DNA from: a virus
Strand: one strand, 5' to 3'
DNA: 29,744 nucleotides
Virus record (IMG/VR): IMGVR_UViG_3300045282_000133
Coordinates: 1-29,744 of that record
The position numbers and the translations under genes were made by a program. Below, piece by piece: positions 6,763 to 15,970 of the stretch (position 1 is its first letter; each line of letters opens with the position of its first letter). Under the pieces are notes generated by a model. That model did no database searches, was not told the origin of the DNA, and worked only from the letters and a program-made list of their open reading frames with translations.

Positions 6763-9700
6763 TATGGCGTTACCGTGTGAAGGGCTTGTGTGCCTTTAGC
6801 CGAGGCGTCCAAGGTATCAGCCGTGTCTCTTGTGGATTTCGCAACAGCGTACAGATGCGCTTCGAGCATCGCATGCAGGGCGGCAATTCTAGCCTCAAGT
6901 GCTGCAGTATCGCCCGCCGGGCTGTTCAGCCTGGCCAGCAGCTTCCGGTTATCCGCTGCTGGGATTATAGCCTCTCCTTGGTGGATATTGGCAGTCATAT
7001 CGTAAGGGACGAAATTCGTTCCGACTGCGAACCCCTTGATCGAGGACGAAGTCGGATGCAGGCCGGCGTCAAACTGCCGCTGGGCTTCTATCCAGTATGC
7101 CTGTGAATGCCCAGTAATCAGTTGGAAGCCCTGGTCCAGGGTGTAATTGACCCCCAGCTTGGAGTCCGCATTCATAGACGCCTGTACCGTCTGCAGTTTC
7201 GCCTTGTAGTCGTTGACGCTGTCGAACGAATAAGCATCTCCGCCGAATCGAGCCGCTTCCAGCTGCGTCGGGAATGCCGACTGAGGCAGTGGCTTATTCG
7301 TAGGAGGCATCAGAGGCTTGGCCACCGCCACAGCATTGACCAGCTTATTGAGAGCCTCATTCATCGACAGGGTTGAATTATCGATCCCTTTCAGGTAGTC
7401 GACCTGCTGCTGGGCCTTGAGCAAAATATTGTCAAGCCGCGCCACGTCAGCCGTGTGCTGGGTAGCCAGGGCGTCGAGCTGGGTCTTGGCGTTCTCGTCC
7501 ATTGCGTCGATCGACTTATTGATCGCGTCAACAGTCATATCCGCCACAGTTACCTGGTGGCCAGCATTCGCCTTCAGCTCCGCAAGTGTTCCTGCCGTCA
7601 GTCCTTGGTCTCGTTTGAAGTCCGTGAACGAAGCGAACATGTCCTCGGACGGCTTGGTCACCGTCGACAGCGCTGTATCCAGGCCTTCGAAATTGACAAG
7701 TGAGCCGCCGGCGTTCGAGTGAGCAAGGGCCGCGCTCAGTACACCCTGCGCGTCGACGCGCGACATCTCGCGGACGCTAGTCAGCGTTGTCGACAGGCTG
7801 TCGAACACGGACCGGATGGCGTTTGCGGTATCCGAAGCGATCTTCAGTTGGTCCGATGCCGCCTTTTTAGCTGCATCATGCTGAGCGTTTATCAGCTTGA
7901 CCTGGTCGTCATATTGCGTCTGCAGCTCGGTTTTCTGGGCAGCCACCGACCGGGTGACGCCGGCCATGGCTGCGTCTACACCTGCCATGGCGTCGGTGAA
8001 TGCCTGCTTCGCTGCCGCCGCTGCAGCAGCTTTGGCAGCGGTTTCCGCTGCAGCAGCATCGGCCAACGCCTGATTATGAGCTTTGATCGCCTGCAGGTTA
8101 TCCCACAGGCTGCGGTTCGATTCGTACAGGGCATTGCGCTGCTTCTCGAGCAGCTGCGCCGCCGTCATCGTCAGCGTGTCGATCTCATCCTGAATGCCTC
8201 GACGCTGATCCGCAATCTTTTTCTCCGCGTCAGCGATCAGCTGCCACTGCGGTGCAAGTGCGATCAGTGCTGCGTAGAGATTCTGGCCTCCTGTCGTATT
8301 CAGGTCCTGGGCCAGCACCAGCTGCTTGTACTGATCTGCCGTCGTGGTGCCCGACTTACCAAGCTCCGTCATCCGGGCTTGAACCGAAGCGATCACCGGG
8401 TTGAGCTTCTCCGTGTCCGTCATGAAGCCGTCGAGGAACGCCTTGGTACCGCCTGTCAAGTTGTCCAGGCCGCCGGCCGCGGTGATCAGCGCCTCACTCG
8501 ATTTGGCAGCGTCCAAGCCGGTCGACGTCATGGTCTTGCCCAGCACGGCGAACACGTCGCGTACCTGCTGGACGTCATCTGCCACCCGGATCACGGTCTC
8601 AGCAAAACCTTCGCCCACTTTACGGAACTGGTCGAACTCAGGAAAGGCAGCCTGGGCCATCTGATCCATCGTCTTCGACAGGACCGCATTCAGCGCGTCG
8701 GTCAAGGCCGTACCCGTCAAGCCTTTGAGCGAGATCTTGGTGGTGTCGATCGTCAAACTGTCGAGAGCCTTTGTTACGGAATCAGCCCCCGTACCGAGGC
8801 CTGTGGCAGCGGCTTTGAGGGCTGCCTCCAGATTCGTAAAGATCATGCCGAACTGCTTTGACAGCTCGTCGTTCAGTCCCTGGACCTGGACGGAATTCGA
8901 TGTGCTTTTCGACAGACCAAAGAAGCTGGACTTGGTCGTATCCACCGAGGCGTACTGGTTGTAGCCCTGTCCAGCCTCGAGGTTTCGGATGCTGCCACCG
9001 AACTGCAGGCCAGAGTCGACGATGTTCTGCGTCGTCTTCCCCCAGATATTGTTCAGGAAAGATGACAACTTACTGCCGAGGCCTGGGCCGAAGGACGCAT
9101 TTGTTAGGGCGGTAGAGAAGCTGGACATCCCGTCAGTAGGGGCGCCCTTGTTGAGCTGGCCGGTGGCAATGCCAAAATTACTGCCTTCGGTCACCCCGGA
9201 AGTGCGCAACACCAGGTTTGTCAGGCCAGTCATTGACGCCTGGATAGCGCGCAGGGCGTTGAGCATGCCAGCGGTATGCACCAGGCCGACCGCCGAATTT
9301 TTTGAAATAATGTCGAGCGACTTATTGATCGAGTCGGACTTCGCCGACACGTCACCAAAAACACCGCCGGCGCCCTGCGTTTTCTGCACATCCGCAGCGG
9401 AGGTTCCACCGCCTCCCGCGCTACCGATACTGCCTACCACTTTGGCACCAATCGCGATCACAGCCGCAAGTGTTGCCGCGCCAGCGGCGAGGTTGAGCGG
9501 GAAGGGCATCGAAGCGATGGCCTTGACCACAGCAGTAACGCCCCAGGCGCTGGCTTCCGTGCCCGCCAGCGTGGTCGACGCCGCCGTACTAGCGGCTTCG
9601 CCAGTAACTTTGGCGGCGTTAAGCGCCACGTTGGCCGCTACCTCGCCTTCTTTGAAGAAGATCTTCTTTACCATAGCCTCGAGGGCCATCGCTACTTCGG

Positions 9701-12700
9701 CAATGCGGAAAGCTTTCTCGGCCAGGCCCAATACTTTATACCCCTTGGTGCCTTCGTTGAAGAACCCCTGGGCAGCACCGATCATGGTGGCGTAACTGTG
9801 CACCTGCGCCGCAGCCACATCTTTCGATGCCTGGATCTGCTTCTGAGCAAAGACAGCCGGATCCCCGCCGCGAGCGGCCTCGAGGTCCTCCTGGATCTGC
9901 TTCTCTTTCACACTGTAGGCGACACTGGCGGAAATCAGCTGGCCAAGGGCGGTGCCGCCCTTGCCGAAAGCGTCCGTCAGGGCGGTGCCAATGCTGCTAG
10001 CAACATCGACCCACAAGGTCCGCATTTTGACCGCGGCTTCTTCCAGTTTCTTCAGCTCAGCTGTAGCCTTCGTCTGGTCTTCAGCCCGACCGGAAACAGT
10101 GGCCAAGGCTTGCAGCTCCTTCTGCTTGGCAATGGCCTTTCCGATCCCAGCCTCATACAGCTTCTCGGCCGCAAGGGCATGGTCGAAGATCGACGACAGC
10201 CCAGCGCCGCCGGCAGACTTGTGCAGCTCCTGCTCAATGCTCAGGTTCAGTGCGGAGAATACCTCCGAAAATTCCTTCTCAGCTGCCTTCACCTTGTCAG
10301 CCGAAATCATCGTGCCCACCGAAGCTTCGAACTTTGCTTTCGCCTCCAGGGCTGCAGCCAGCACGCGGCCGGCAGACGCAATCTTTTTGGCGTCGTCCGA
10401 CACCCAAGCTCGCTCGAGCAGTGCCGACGAATCCTGGATCTCGAGGTTCAGTGCTTTGATCTTGTCCGCATTTTGCAGCGCATAAGCCTCAGCGAAGTCT
10501 CCACGCTTCTTCAGCTCCTCGACACGGGCCGCGGTACCCTCCTTGTCGATCTTGGCGACGTCCTCGCCCAGCTTGCGCTCGTACTCGGCATTCGCCTCAG
10601 CGATACTCTTGCGGGCGTCCAGTTCTTTGATCTTGGCTTTCACGACACTGTCGGCCCCGTTCTTTTTGGTAGCCTCCAGCGCTGCTTCCTGCTGCGCCTC
10701 GCGCACGGAAGCTTCACCTAACGCGACCTTCAGGTCACGAATACGGCCATAGGCGTCAACTGCCGAAATCGTGCCCTGCTTCAGAGCGCTCTGGATATCC
10801 TTCTCTGCGGTCTGGGCATCCTTTTTGGTAGCCTCCAGCACCAGGCGCAAACTGTCGAGCGCCGCTTTCAGCCGATCGGCGCCGGCCGCTGCGTCAGGTT
10901 TGATAAAATCAAGCTTATTATCTTTGACGAACTGCTGGAAATCCTTGACCTTGGCCGCCAGCTCACCGGTAACTGCCACCTGGCCGGCAGTCGCTTCCGC
11001 TTCCTTCTGGATATCGGCAAGCCGTGACTTGGCCTCGGCCGCAGCTGATGCCTTTACCTGGGACGGCGCATCCTCTAGTTTTTTGATCGCCTCGCGTACC
11101 GTCAGGCCCTCTTGCAGATTTGCTGTTCGCTTCACCTCAACCTGGTTGGCCATGCGAGCACGTTCGATCGACACGTCATTCTGGTCGAGTGTGGCCAGCT
11201 TCTGCTGGATAGCCAGGTCCTGCTGGTGCAGTTCGATGATCTGCCGGATGTTCTCCTGCAGCTTCTCTCCATCAAGCCCCGCCTGCTGTTTGACCAGCTC
11301 CTGCTGTTGCTGCGCAATAGCGCTCGAGCCGCTCAGCAGGCCTTGAGTCAGCGTCGAGGTGAAGACGCCCGGGGCGCTGCCGCCAGCCTTGATCTGCGCG
11401 TTCAGCAGCAACTCATCGTTGTTCTTCTTCAGCTCCGCCGTATGCTTTGCCAGCGCGTCGGTCATCTGCTCCGTGCGTGTGGTAGCCGACAGGGTCGCCT
11501 TCTCGCCAGCACTCACCGAGCTGTTCCACAGCTCATACGCGAGGGTGGCCACACCGATCACCAGGCTGATAGGTCCCAGAGCTGCCAGAAGGCCGCGAGA
11601 AGCCACAGCGGCCAAGCCCAGGCCTTCCGCCGCCGTCACGGAGCCGGCGCCTAGCAGGCCCGTCGAGACCGCTGCAGCCTTAGCCTCAATACCGAGTGCG
11701 GCTAAGGCAGTACCCTGCATGCCAGAAGCAACAGTCAATTCCGTCGTGGCCACTGTGGAAGCAGCCATCCGAACAGCAAGAATCTCCAAGCTGGTCGACA
11801 CGGTCGAGATGATCTTCAGCGCCGCGTACCCCAGCGCCAGGTATTTCAGGGCTTCGATATGGTCAAGTACCAGGTTTGTCAGCCGGGAGACAACCACAGC
11901 AAGGGCCGACAGGAAGTCCTGGACTCCCTTCGACTCTGCCAGATGGATCAGGCTGGCCTCGGCTTCCCGGATCAGTGGATTCGCTTCCTCGAAGGCTTTG
12001 ACAAAATCGCCTTGCACGGTGCTGGCCAACTGCTTGAACGAGCCTTCGACGGTGTCGATCTGCTTCAGGTACGCGTCAAAAGTCTTGCCGGCCGACTCGT
12101 CGACCGCCTTCATCAGCTCCAGAATTTCCTTACTGTCGCTGACGGCCTGCAGCGCTTTCGCAGCGCGCGGCCCGCCCAAGGGAGCAAAGATATCCGCGGC
12201 GTCGTGGTATTTGCTGACCGCCGTGTTGAACTCCGAAACAACCTGCAGCAGAGGCTTGATATTGTTGTTCGCGTCTTTGGCGTTAAAACCAATCTGCTTC
12301 AGAACTTCAGCCTGCTTTTTGCTAGGCTCGATCAGGGCCGTCAGCGCGGTCGACAGGGGGGCAACACTCAGGCCTTTCTCTGCCAGCGCGCCGGTGAGCA
12401 CCGCAGCGTCTTTCATGTTCCCGCCGAATTCGGCGAAAGTCGTCGAAGTCGTTTTCAGGTCGTTGGCCAGGGTCTTGACCGAGATGTTTGTCTTGGTCGA
12501 CACCGCGATCAGGACGTCGCTGACCTGGGCCACATCGGAAATTCCGAGGCCGAATGCCCGCAAGGATTCCACCGCGACTTCCGCGGCCTGAGCGACACTC
12601 AATTCCCCCAAGGCCGACAGCCGCAGCAGATCGGGCAGGGCCGACAGCGCCTGCTCCTGGTTCAGCCCTGCCTCAGACAGAGCGCGGATGCCCTTGGCAG

Positions 12701-13670
12701 CTTCCGTGATATTGGACAACGTGCCCGACGAGATACCGATAAACCGATCGAAATCGAGAGGCTTCACTTCGTCCGAGAACGACTTCAGGAACTGCAGGCT
12801 GTACTCGACCTCGGCGCCTTCAGTCGCAATCTTGTGCAGCGCTCCGGCAAGCGCTCCGCCCGCCAGAAGGGCGATCAGCTGGCCGTGGGCAAGTCCATAG
12901 AGACCGGCTTCATGGGCCGCGCCCCTGAACACGCCTTGGGCGTCACGCATCAGCGCATTCTGCTCAGCCTGGGCCAGCGAGCTGCGGGTCACCGCCGGTG
13001 CCAGCGCCTTGTGCGCAGCCTCCAGTGCTTTGGCCGCTTCCACCTGAGCCGCAATCGCGCCCAGGTCGGCGCCGGCGGCGGCCCCGCCGAACTTGGCTGC
13101 GGCGTTGCCTCCGAGGGAGGCGTAGATTTTAGCCTTTTCGGCGAACGCAGCCTGCTGAGCCAGGCTCGAGGTCAGGAATGCAGTATCGAGTACGCGCTGT
13201 TTCTCCAGGGCCGCTTCTCGGATCGTTGCCAGGTCTACCTGCTGCTTTTGCTCTTGGGCGCGCCGGCGCGCGGCGCGCGCGGCATCCTGGGCCTCGATCT
13301 TCTCGGCCGCGGCTTCGATGCTCGAGGCTTCCTTGGCCCGGATCGTGGCGAGCGCCACCTGCTGATTCTGTTCTTGGGCGCGCCGGCGATCGAAATTCTT
13401 TTGATCCATCGCCTCAATACGGGCGAGCGAAGACGATCGGTCTTGCTCGACTTTCGCATTGCTTTTTTGTGCGAGAGCTGCCATTTCGGTGAAGCCAGTC
13501 ACCATGGTAGCCTGCATATTGTTCATCATCTCGCCGAGCTTATCGAGAGATGTACTGCCACCCTTACCCAGTTTGTCGAGGGCGGTGCTGAAATTATCGA
13601 TTGCGGCCGTAAGCTTGTCTACGCCGTCTTTACCGCTCGCGCTTACCCCAACTTCGATTTCGTCGCTCAT
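6762..13670 (-). CDS. tail tape measure protein
   Basis: At 2302 residues the largest gene. The tape measure fills the tail tube, fixes its length and enters the host envelope at DNA injection. Order seen: an N-terminal charged coiled coil with two copies of RRRAQEQ-x-QQV-x-LATIR (about residues 94-150); a hydrophobic stretch near 250-280; a TP901-1-type tape measure core (about 310-500) with ALSEAGLNQEQAL and KGLSVAPLSTAL-type segments; hydrophobic patches near 610-720; long helical stretches; a hydrophobic segment with MPFPLNLAAGAATLAAV near 1390; and a C-terminal GTNFVPYDMTANIHQGEAIIPA motif (about 2212-2234) common to tape measure C-termini. No peptidase or transglycosylase motif was noticed. 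The ATG follows GGGAG by nine bases. At about 0.15 nm per residue the tail would be around 340 nm. Confidence 0.95.
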   Translation of the reverse strand: MSDEIEVGVSASGKDGVDKLTAAIDNFSTALDKLGKGGSTSLDKLGEMMNNMQATMVTGFTEMAALAQKSNAKVEQDRSSSLARIEAMDQKNFDRRRAQEQNQQVALATIRAKEASSIEAAAEKIEAQDAARAARRRAQEQKQQVDLATIREAALEKQRVLDTAFLTSSLAQQAAFAEKAKIYASLGGNAAAKFGGAAAGADLGAIAAQVEAAKALEAAHKALAPAVTRSSLAQAEQNALMRDAQGVFRGAAHEAGLYGLAHGQLIALLAGGALAGALHKIATEGAEVEYSLQFLKSFSDEVKPLDFDRFIGISSGTLSNITEAAKGIRALSEAGLNQEQALSALPDLLRLSALGELSVAQAAEVAVESLRAFGLGISDVAQVSDVLIAVSTKTNISVKTLANDLKTTSTTFAEFGGNMKDAAVLTGALAEKGLSVAPLSTALTALIEPSKKQAEVLKQIGFNAKDANNNIKPLLQVVSEFNTAVSKYHDAADIFAPLGGPRAAKALQAVSDSKEILELMKAVDESAGKTFDAYLKQIDTVEGSFKQLASTVQGDFVKAFEEANPLIREAEASLIHLAESKGVQDFLSALAVVVSRLTNLVLDHIEALKYLALGYAALKIISTVSTSLEILAVRMAASTVATTELTVASGMQGTALAALGIEAKAAAVSTGLLGAGSVTAAEGLGLAAVASRGLLAALGPISLVIGVATLAYELWNSSVSAGEKATLSATTRTEQMTDALAKHTAELKKNNDELLLNAQIKAGGSAPGVFTSTLTQGLLSGSSAIAQQQQELVKQQAGLDGEKLQENIRQIIELHQQDLAIQQKLATLDQNDVSIERARMANQVEVKRTANLQEGLTVREAIKKLEDAPSQVKASAAAEAKSRLADIQKEAEATAGQVAVTGELAAKVKDFQQFVKDNKLDFIKPDAAAGADRLKAALDSLRLVLEATKKDAQTAEKDIQSALKQGTISAVDAYGRIRDLKVALGEASVREAQQEAALEATKKNGADSVVKAKIKELDARKSIAEANAEYERKLGEDVAKIDKEGTAARVEELKKRGDFAEAYALQNADKIKALNLEIQDSSALLERAWVSDDAKKIASAGRVLAAALEAKAKFEASVGTMISADKVKAAEKEFSEVFSALNLSIEQELHKSAGGAGLSSIFDHALAAEKLYEAGIGKAIAKQKELQALATVSGRAEDQTKATAELKKLEEAAVKMRTLWVDVASSIGTALTDAFGKGGTALGQLISASVAYSVKEKQIQEDLEAARGGDPAVFAQKQIQASKDVAAAQVHSYATMIGAAQGFFNEGTKGYKVLGLAEKAFRIAEVAMALEAMVKKIFFKEGEVAANVALNAAKVTGEAASTAASTTLAGTEASAWGVTAVVKAIASMPFPLNLAAGAATLAAVIAIGAKVVGSIGSAGGGGTSAADVQKTQGAGGVFGDVSAKSDSINKSLDIISKNSAVGLVHTAGMLNALRAIQASMTGLTNLVLRTSGVTEGSNFGIATGQLNKGAPTDGMSSFSTALTNASFGPGLGSKLSSFLNNIWGKTTQNIVDSGLQFGGSIRNLEAGQGYNQYASVDTTKSSFFGLSKSTSNSVQVQGLNDELSKQFGMIFTNLEAALKAAATGLGTGADSVTKALDSLTIDTTKISLKGLTGTALTDALNAVLSKTMDQMAQAAFPEFDQFRKVGEGFAETVIRVADDVQQVRDVFAVLGKTMTSTGLDAAKSSEALITAAGGLDNLTGGTKAFLDGFMTDTEKLNPVIASVQARMTELGKSGTTTADQYKQLVLAQDLNTTGGQNLYAALIALAPQWQLIADAEKKIADQRRGIQDEIDTLTMTAAQLLEKQRNALYESNRSLWDNLQAIKAHNQALADAAAAETAAKAAAAAAAKQAFTDAMAGVDAAMAGVTRSVAAQKTELQTQYDDQVKLINAQHDAAKKAASDQLKIASDTANAIRSVFDSLSTTLTSVREMSRVDAQGVLSAALAHSNAGGSLVNFEGLDTALSTVTKPSEDMFASFTDFKRDQGLTAGTLAELKANAGHQVTVADMTVDAINKSIDAMDENAKTQLDALATQHTADVARLDNILLKAQQQVDYLKGIDNSTLSMNEALNKLVNAVAVAKPLMPPTNKPLPQSAFPTQLEAARFGGDAYSFDSVNDYKAKLQTVQASMNADSKLGVNYTLDQGFQLITGHSQAYWIEAQRQFDAGLHPTSSSIKGFAVGTNFVPYDMTANIHQGEAIIPAADNRKLLARLNSPAGDTAALEARIAALHAMLEAHLYAVAKSTRDTADTLDASAKGTQALHTVTP
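13220..13389 (-). repeat. direct repeat pair within the tape measure gene
   Basis: Two roughly 50-base copies (13220-13269 and 13340-13389), exactly 120 bases apart and in frame, encode the two RRRAQEQ-x-QQV-x-LATIR segments. The shared part includes TTGGGCGCGCCGGCG. A 40-residue period suits duplication of a coiled-coil unit. Confidence 0.8.
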
Positions 13671-13696
13671 GTGACAAGGCTCCCGGTAGATGGCGC

Positions 13697-13725
13697 ATTA
13701 TCTACTGGAAGCCTGTCTAACGCAA
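13697..13725 (-). promoter_or_regulatory. putative promoter before the tape measure gene
   Basis: Minus strand: TTGCGT, 17 bp, GATAAT (five of six at -10, three of six at -35), in the 56-base gap between the chaperone stop and the tape measure ATG. The weak -35 makes this tentative. Confidence 0.4.
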
Positions 13726-13726
13726 C

Positions 13727-14472
13727 TTACTTGGCCTGTTTCTTGCTTACACGCTCGAGGTAGGTGTTGTCCATCGCCGATACGTACCGGAAAATGCGAT
13801 CTCTTTGCTCTATCGATGTGATATAAAAAAGTTCACAATAATCTCGAATTACCGATATAGGGATGGGCAGAACACCTACGGCGCTCATGCCCCGGCTACC
13901 TGACATCTGCTGGAAGATGTTGTAATAGTAGATTTGCCGGGAATCAAGAGAAGGCCTTGAGCGAAGCGCTGGGGGGTCAGCCCCAAGCTTCTTCAGGCCG
14001 ATCAGGAACTCGACGTCGGCGCCCCATTGGAGGTGCCAGTCGAGATAACGGGCAAATTTTCTGCGTCCTCCGCCTCCACCGCTAGGCGGTAGTTCTTGAA
14101 GTTGTCGGACAGGGTGCCGACCAGCTTGCGAAATTCCGACAGGGCCAACAGCTTGGCTGCGTTCTCGACACTGTACGGCAGGTCGGCGCCTTGGTACTTG
14201 ACGTTGCCGGTCCAGCCCAGGAGGACCGACTTGGCCATCACGTCGATCATGATCTTGTCGGAGCAAGCTTGCGCAGCTTCGCGCGCGGCGTCGGTCGTCT
14301 TGTCGTCGAGGATTGCCTTGTTTGCCTCGTAGGCTGCGTTGAGCAGGCGGGCGTATTTTGGATTGCCGCTGCGGGCGATAAGGAAGGTTGCGTCGCCGCC
14401 GAACTCTTTGGTGAAGGGCTTGCCTTCAGCTTCTTGAGCAATATTGGTCGCGTACAGGTTAAAAATATCCAT
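13727..14472 (-). CDS. tail assembly chaperone G-T fusion made by -1 frameshift
   Basis: Joined product of 248 residues: residues 1-140 are shared with the shorter chaperone (start 14472). Ribosomes then slip back one base on AAATTTG at 14053-14059 and continue in the -1 frame from ARYLDWHLQW to the stop at 13727 (108 further residues). The -1 region reads as a proper protein (RDYCELFYITSIEQRDRIFRYV) but has no start codon of its own with a ribosome site; its open frame upstream of the slip site encodes Arg/Gly/Pro-rich nonsense typical of a shadow frame. This mirrors lambda gpG/gpGT: the G part coats the tape measure and the T part recruits tail tube protein. The position directly before the tape measure gene is diagnostic. 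Confidence 0.88.
14002..14472 (-). CDS. tail assembly chaperone (G-like, unshifted product)
   Basis: A 156-residue protein starting MDIFNLYATNIAQEAEGKPF, mostly helical, lying between the tail tube protein and the tape measure. I use the ATG at 14472, which lies about 24 bases after the predicted transcription start and has GGAG ten bases upstream; an upstream in-frame start at 14511 would lie upstream of that transcription start. The C-terminal end after the slip site (PVISTGTSNGAPTSSS) is low-complexity, as expected for the default terminator of a frameshift pair. Function by family: binds the tape measure protein and keeps it soluble before the tube polymerises. Confidence 0.87.
   Translation of the reverse strand: MDIFNLYATNIAQEAEGKPFTKEFGGDATFLIARSGNPKYARLLNAAYEANKAILDDKTTDAAREAAQACSDKIMIDVMAKSVLLGWTGNVKYQGADLPYSVENAAKLLALSEFRKLVGTLSDNFKNYRLAVEAEDAENLPVISTGTSNGAPTSSS
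14009..14044 (-). other. stem-loop downstream of the frameshift site
   Basis: On the minus strand CTCGAC (14044-14039) can pair with GTCGAG (14014-14009) across a 24-base loop that can form further GC pairs. It starts eight bases after the slippery heptamer, the spacing typical of stimulatory structures. Confidence 0.5.
14053..14059 (-). other. -1 ribosomal frameshift slippery heptamer
   Basis: Minus-strand A AAT TTG in the frame of the G-like gene, a canonical X XXY YYZ heptamer. A Shine-Dalgarno-like purine tract GGAGGCGGAGG ends seven bases upstream, which can stimulate -1 slippage as in dnaX, and a stem-loop follows eight bases downstream. Confidence 0.85.
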
Positions 14473-14501
14473 GGTGGACGGTCTCCGGTTGGTGAGCTTG
14501 C

Positions 14502-14530
14502 AGCATATCAAGCCTGTGCAGAATTGTCAA
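14502..14530 (-). promoter_or_regulatory. putative sigma70 promoter for tail chaperones and tape measure
   Basis: Minus strand: TTGACA, 17 bp, TATGCT. Perfect -35 box, optimal spacer, four of six at -10. It starts inside the T-run of the preceding terminator, so transcription is stopped and restarted here. The start codon at 14472 would have a leader of about 24 bases. Confidence 0.65.
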
Positions 14531-14557
14531 AAGAAAAGACCCGCAGTAAGCGGGTCT
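14531..14557 (-). terminator. second terminator downstream of the tail tube gene
   Basis: Perfect eight-pair stem AGACCCGC/GCGGGTCT (14537-14544 with 14550-14557), loop of five, followed on the minus strand by TTTTCTTTT. It stands in tandem with the terminator at 14633-14662. Confidence 0.8.
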
Positions 14558-14632
14558 CTAGTCGGCCACCAACTTCGCTTTCGCGGGCCTGAGTAAGCCA
14601 AGTGCTGGCATTTCTTGCAGCATACTCCCGAA

Positions 14633-14662
14633 ATAAAAAAGCCGCAACCCGAAGGTTGCGGC
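14633..14662 (-). terminator. strong Rho-independent terminator after the tail tube gene
   Basis: Perfect nine-pair stem GCCGCAACC/GGTTGCGGC with a four-base loop, followed on the minus strand by TTTTTTATT. It lies about 20 bases beyond the stop of the major tail protein and is the best terminator in the window. Confidence 0.93.
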
Positions 14663-14682
14663 AAAGTCCACCACCACGGTAA

Positions 14683-15900
14683 TTAAGGCAGGACGGCGAC
14701 GCCAAGCCGGTCGATGAGGACCGTTTTGCGCAGGCCGGCCACGGCATTATTGATGTCAGCATAGGCTTCCCACTGGAACGATGCGGTCAGGTCGGTATTC
14801 TTGCCGCCGGCCTCGACCTTCGCATTCGTCAGCATGACGCGTGGGAAGCAGAACACGTAGCCATTGCCGGCAGCGTCTTTGGTCGAGATCGTGATCGACG
14901 TGTAGGTATCGGTCAAGAACTTATCGTAGAGCGAGCCGTCCGAGAAGTACACGTCCAGATTGCCCTTGGCCATGAAGGTGCCGATACCGACACCAACCAG
15001 GCCCAGGTTACCGATCGCGTCCTGCGCACGCAGCGCGCTGTCGAGGTCCATCGACATCGACTTGATATAGGTCGAGACCAGGGGGATACCAGCTTCCCAC
15101 AGATTGCCGACGCCAGTCACGGCGTTCTGGATATCGAAAGCCAAGGAAGCGGTTGGGGCACCGGTAAAGGTAGTCGCACCGGAGCGTACCGACTTCTTAC
15201 CCAGAAAGCTGAAGGTGCCTTCCGTGTCCTGCGCCGAGGTGAAGGTCGTCGCGAACTTCGAAGGATACATGCCGGTCAGTGCGAAGAACTGAGTCACGTC
15301 GGCGTATTGCTTCTCGATCGTGAAGCTGGTCAGCGTGGTGCCGTTGCTGATACGCGACGATGCGACCGTGCACAGAGCAGTCGCCGTAGCGATCGAGCAA
15401 GGTGTGGAGGCGTCGAGCGTGATGACCGTGGACGTCGGGGCAACAGAAGCGGATACGCGCAGCCACAGGCCGTCATTGACGGTTGTCGGGGCGGTGAGGC
15501 GGAACCACTGGCCTTTTTGCAGGGCAGTAAAGATGCTTGCACCCGCGGTCGGAGCGGAAGCGGTGATCGTGGTGGCGGTGAAGTCCGCAGTAAAGGTCGC
15601 GCCGACACCGTTGACACCGAACACAACCCACGTCGTACGCATCACGGCGGCCAGCAGGCGGTCATACTCGCCGTACTGCATGTGCATCTTGATATCGCCG
15701 GCGGCCTGGGCATTCACAGTCGTGGTCGAAACCTGTTGAGCATCGGAGCGAATCTCCTTATCCGTCACCTTGGTCAGGTTGAAGGAGAGGGACTCGCCCG
15801 TCATACGCAAGTTCGCCGCGGTCGTGGCCGGCGTGACGCCAAAAGTGACTTCAGGGATATACGTTAGCTGCGCGCGGTCTGAGCTTCCGAGGATTGGCAT
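14683..15900 (-). CDS. major tail tube protein
   Basis: A 405-residue beta-rich protein starting MPILGSSDRAQLTYIPEVTFG, a typical opening of siphovirus tail tube proteins (an xxxYxxExTFG segment followed by TTAANLRMTGESLSFN). It continues with Thr/Ser/Ala-rich beta strands, a conserved-looking FYSDGSLYDKF-type segment late in the chain (DVYFSDGSLYDKFL, about 325-340) and a C-terminal strand with DLTASFQWEAY. It polymerises around the tape measure to form the tube. The gene has an extended -10 promoter upstream, GGAG eight bases before the ATG and two tandem terminators behind it, as expected for one of the two most highly made virion proteins. It is longer than lambda gpV, so an extra domain is likely in the middle (about 110-190). 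Confidence 0.88.
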   Translation of the reverse strand: MPILGSSDRAQLTYIPEVTFGVTPATTAANLRMTGESLSFNLTKVTDKEIRSDAQQVSTTTVNAQAAGDIKMHMQYGEYDRLLAAVMRTTWVVFGVNGVGATFTADFTATTITASAPTAGASIFTALQKGQWFRLTAPTTVNDGLWLRVSASVAPTSTVITLDASTPCSIATATALCTVASSRISNGTTLTSFTIEKQYADVTQFFALTGMYPSKFATTFTSAQDTEGTFSFLGKKSVRSGATTFTGAPTASLAFDIQNAVTGVGNLWEAGIPLVSTYIKSMSMDLDSALRAQDAIGNLGLVGVGIGTFMAKGNLDVYFSDGSLYDKFLTDTYTSITISTKDAAGNGYVFCFPRVMLTNAKVEAGGKNTDLTASFQWEAYADINNAVAGLRKTVLIDRLGVAVLP

Positions 15901-15927
15901 GATTTTTGCTCCAGGTTAATTTTCGTG

Positions 15928-15936
15928 AATATAGCA
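15928..15936 (-). promoter_or_regulatory. putative extended -10 promoter before the tail tube gene
   Basis: Minus strand TGCTATATT, an extended -10 (TGn plus five of six bases) about 28 bases before the ATG. No good -35 is seen at 17 bp. It would let the tail tube gene be transcribed separately from the neck genes. Confidence 0.4.
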
Positions 15937-15970
15937 GGAAAGTCTTGACATAGGTGATCAAGTTTGACCT

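Noticed and set aside
11859-13763. A 634-codon plus-strand open frame and several other long plus-strand frames antisense to the tape measure gene
   Set aside because: Arg/Gln/Leu-rich composition typical of the complementary strand of GC-rich Ala/Lys-coding DNA, no ribosome sites, and the minus-strand frame is unmistakably a tape measure protein.
14060-14266. An independent start of the second chaperone frame upstream of the slip site
   Set aside because: The upstream part of that frame is Arg/Pro/Gly-rich shadow sequence of the G-like gene; the canonical heptamer explains expression better.
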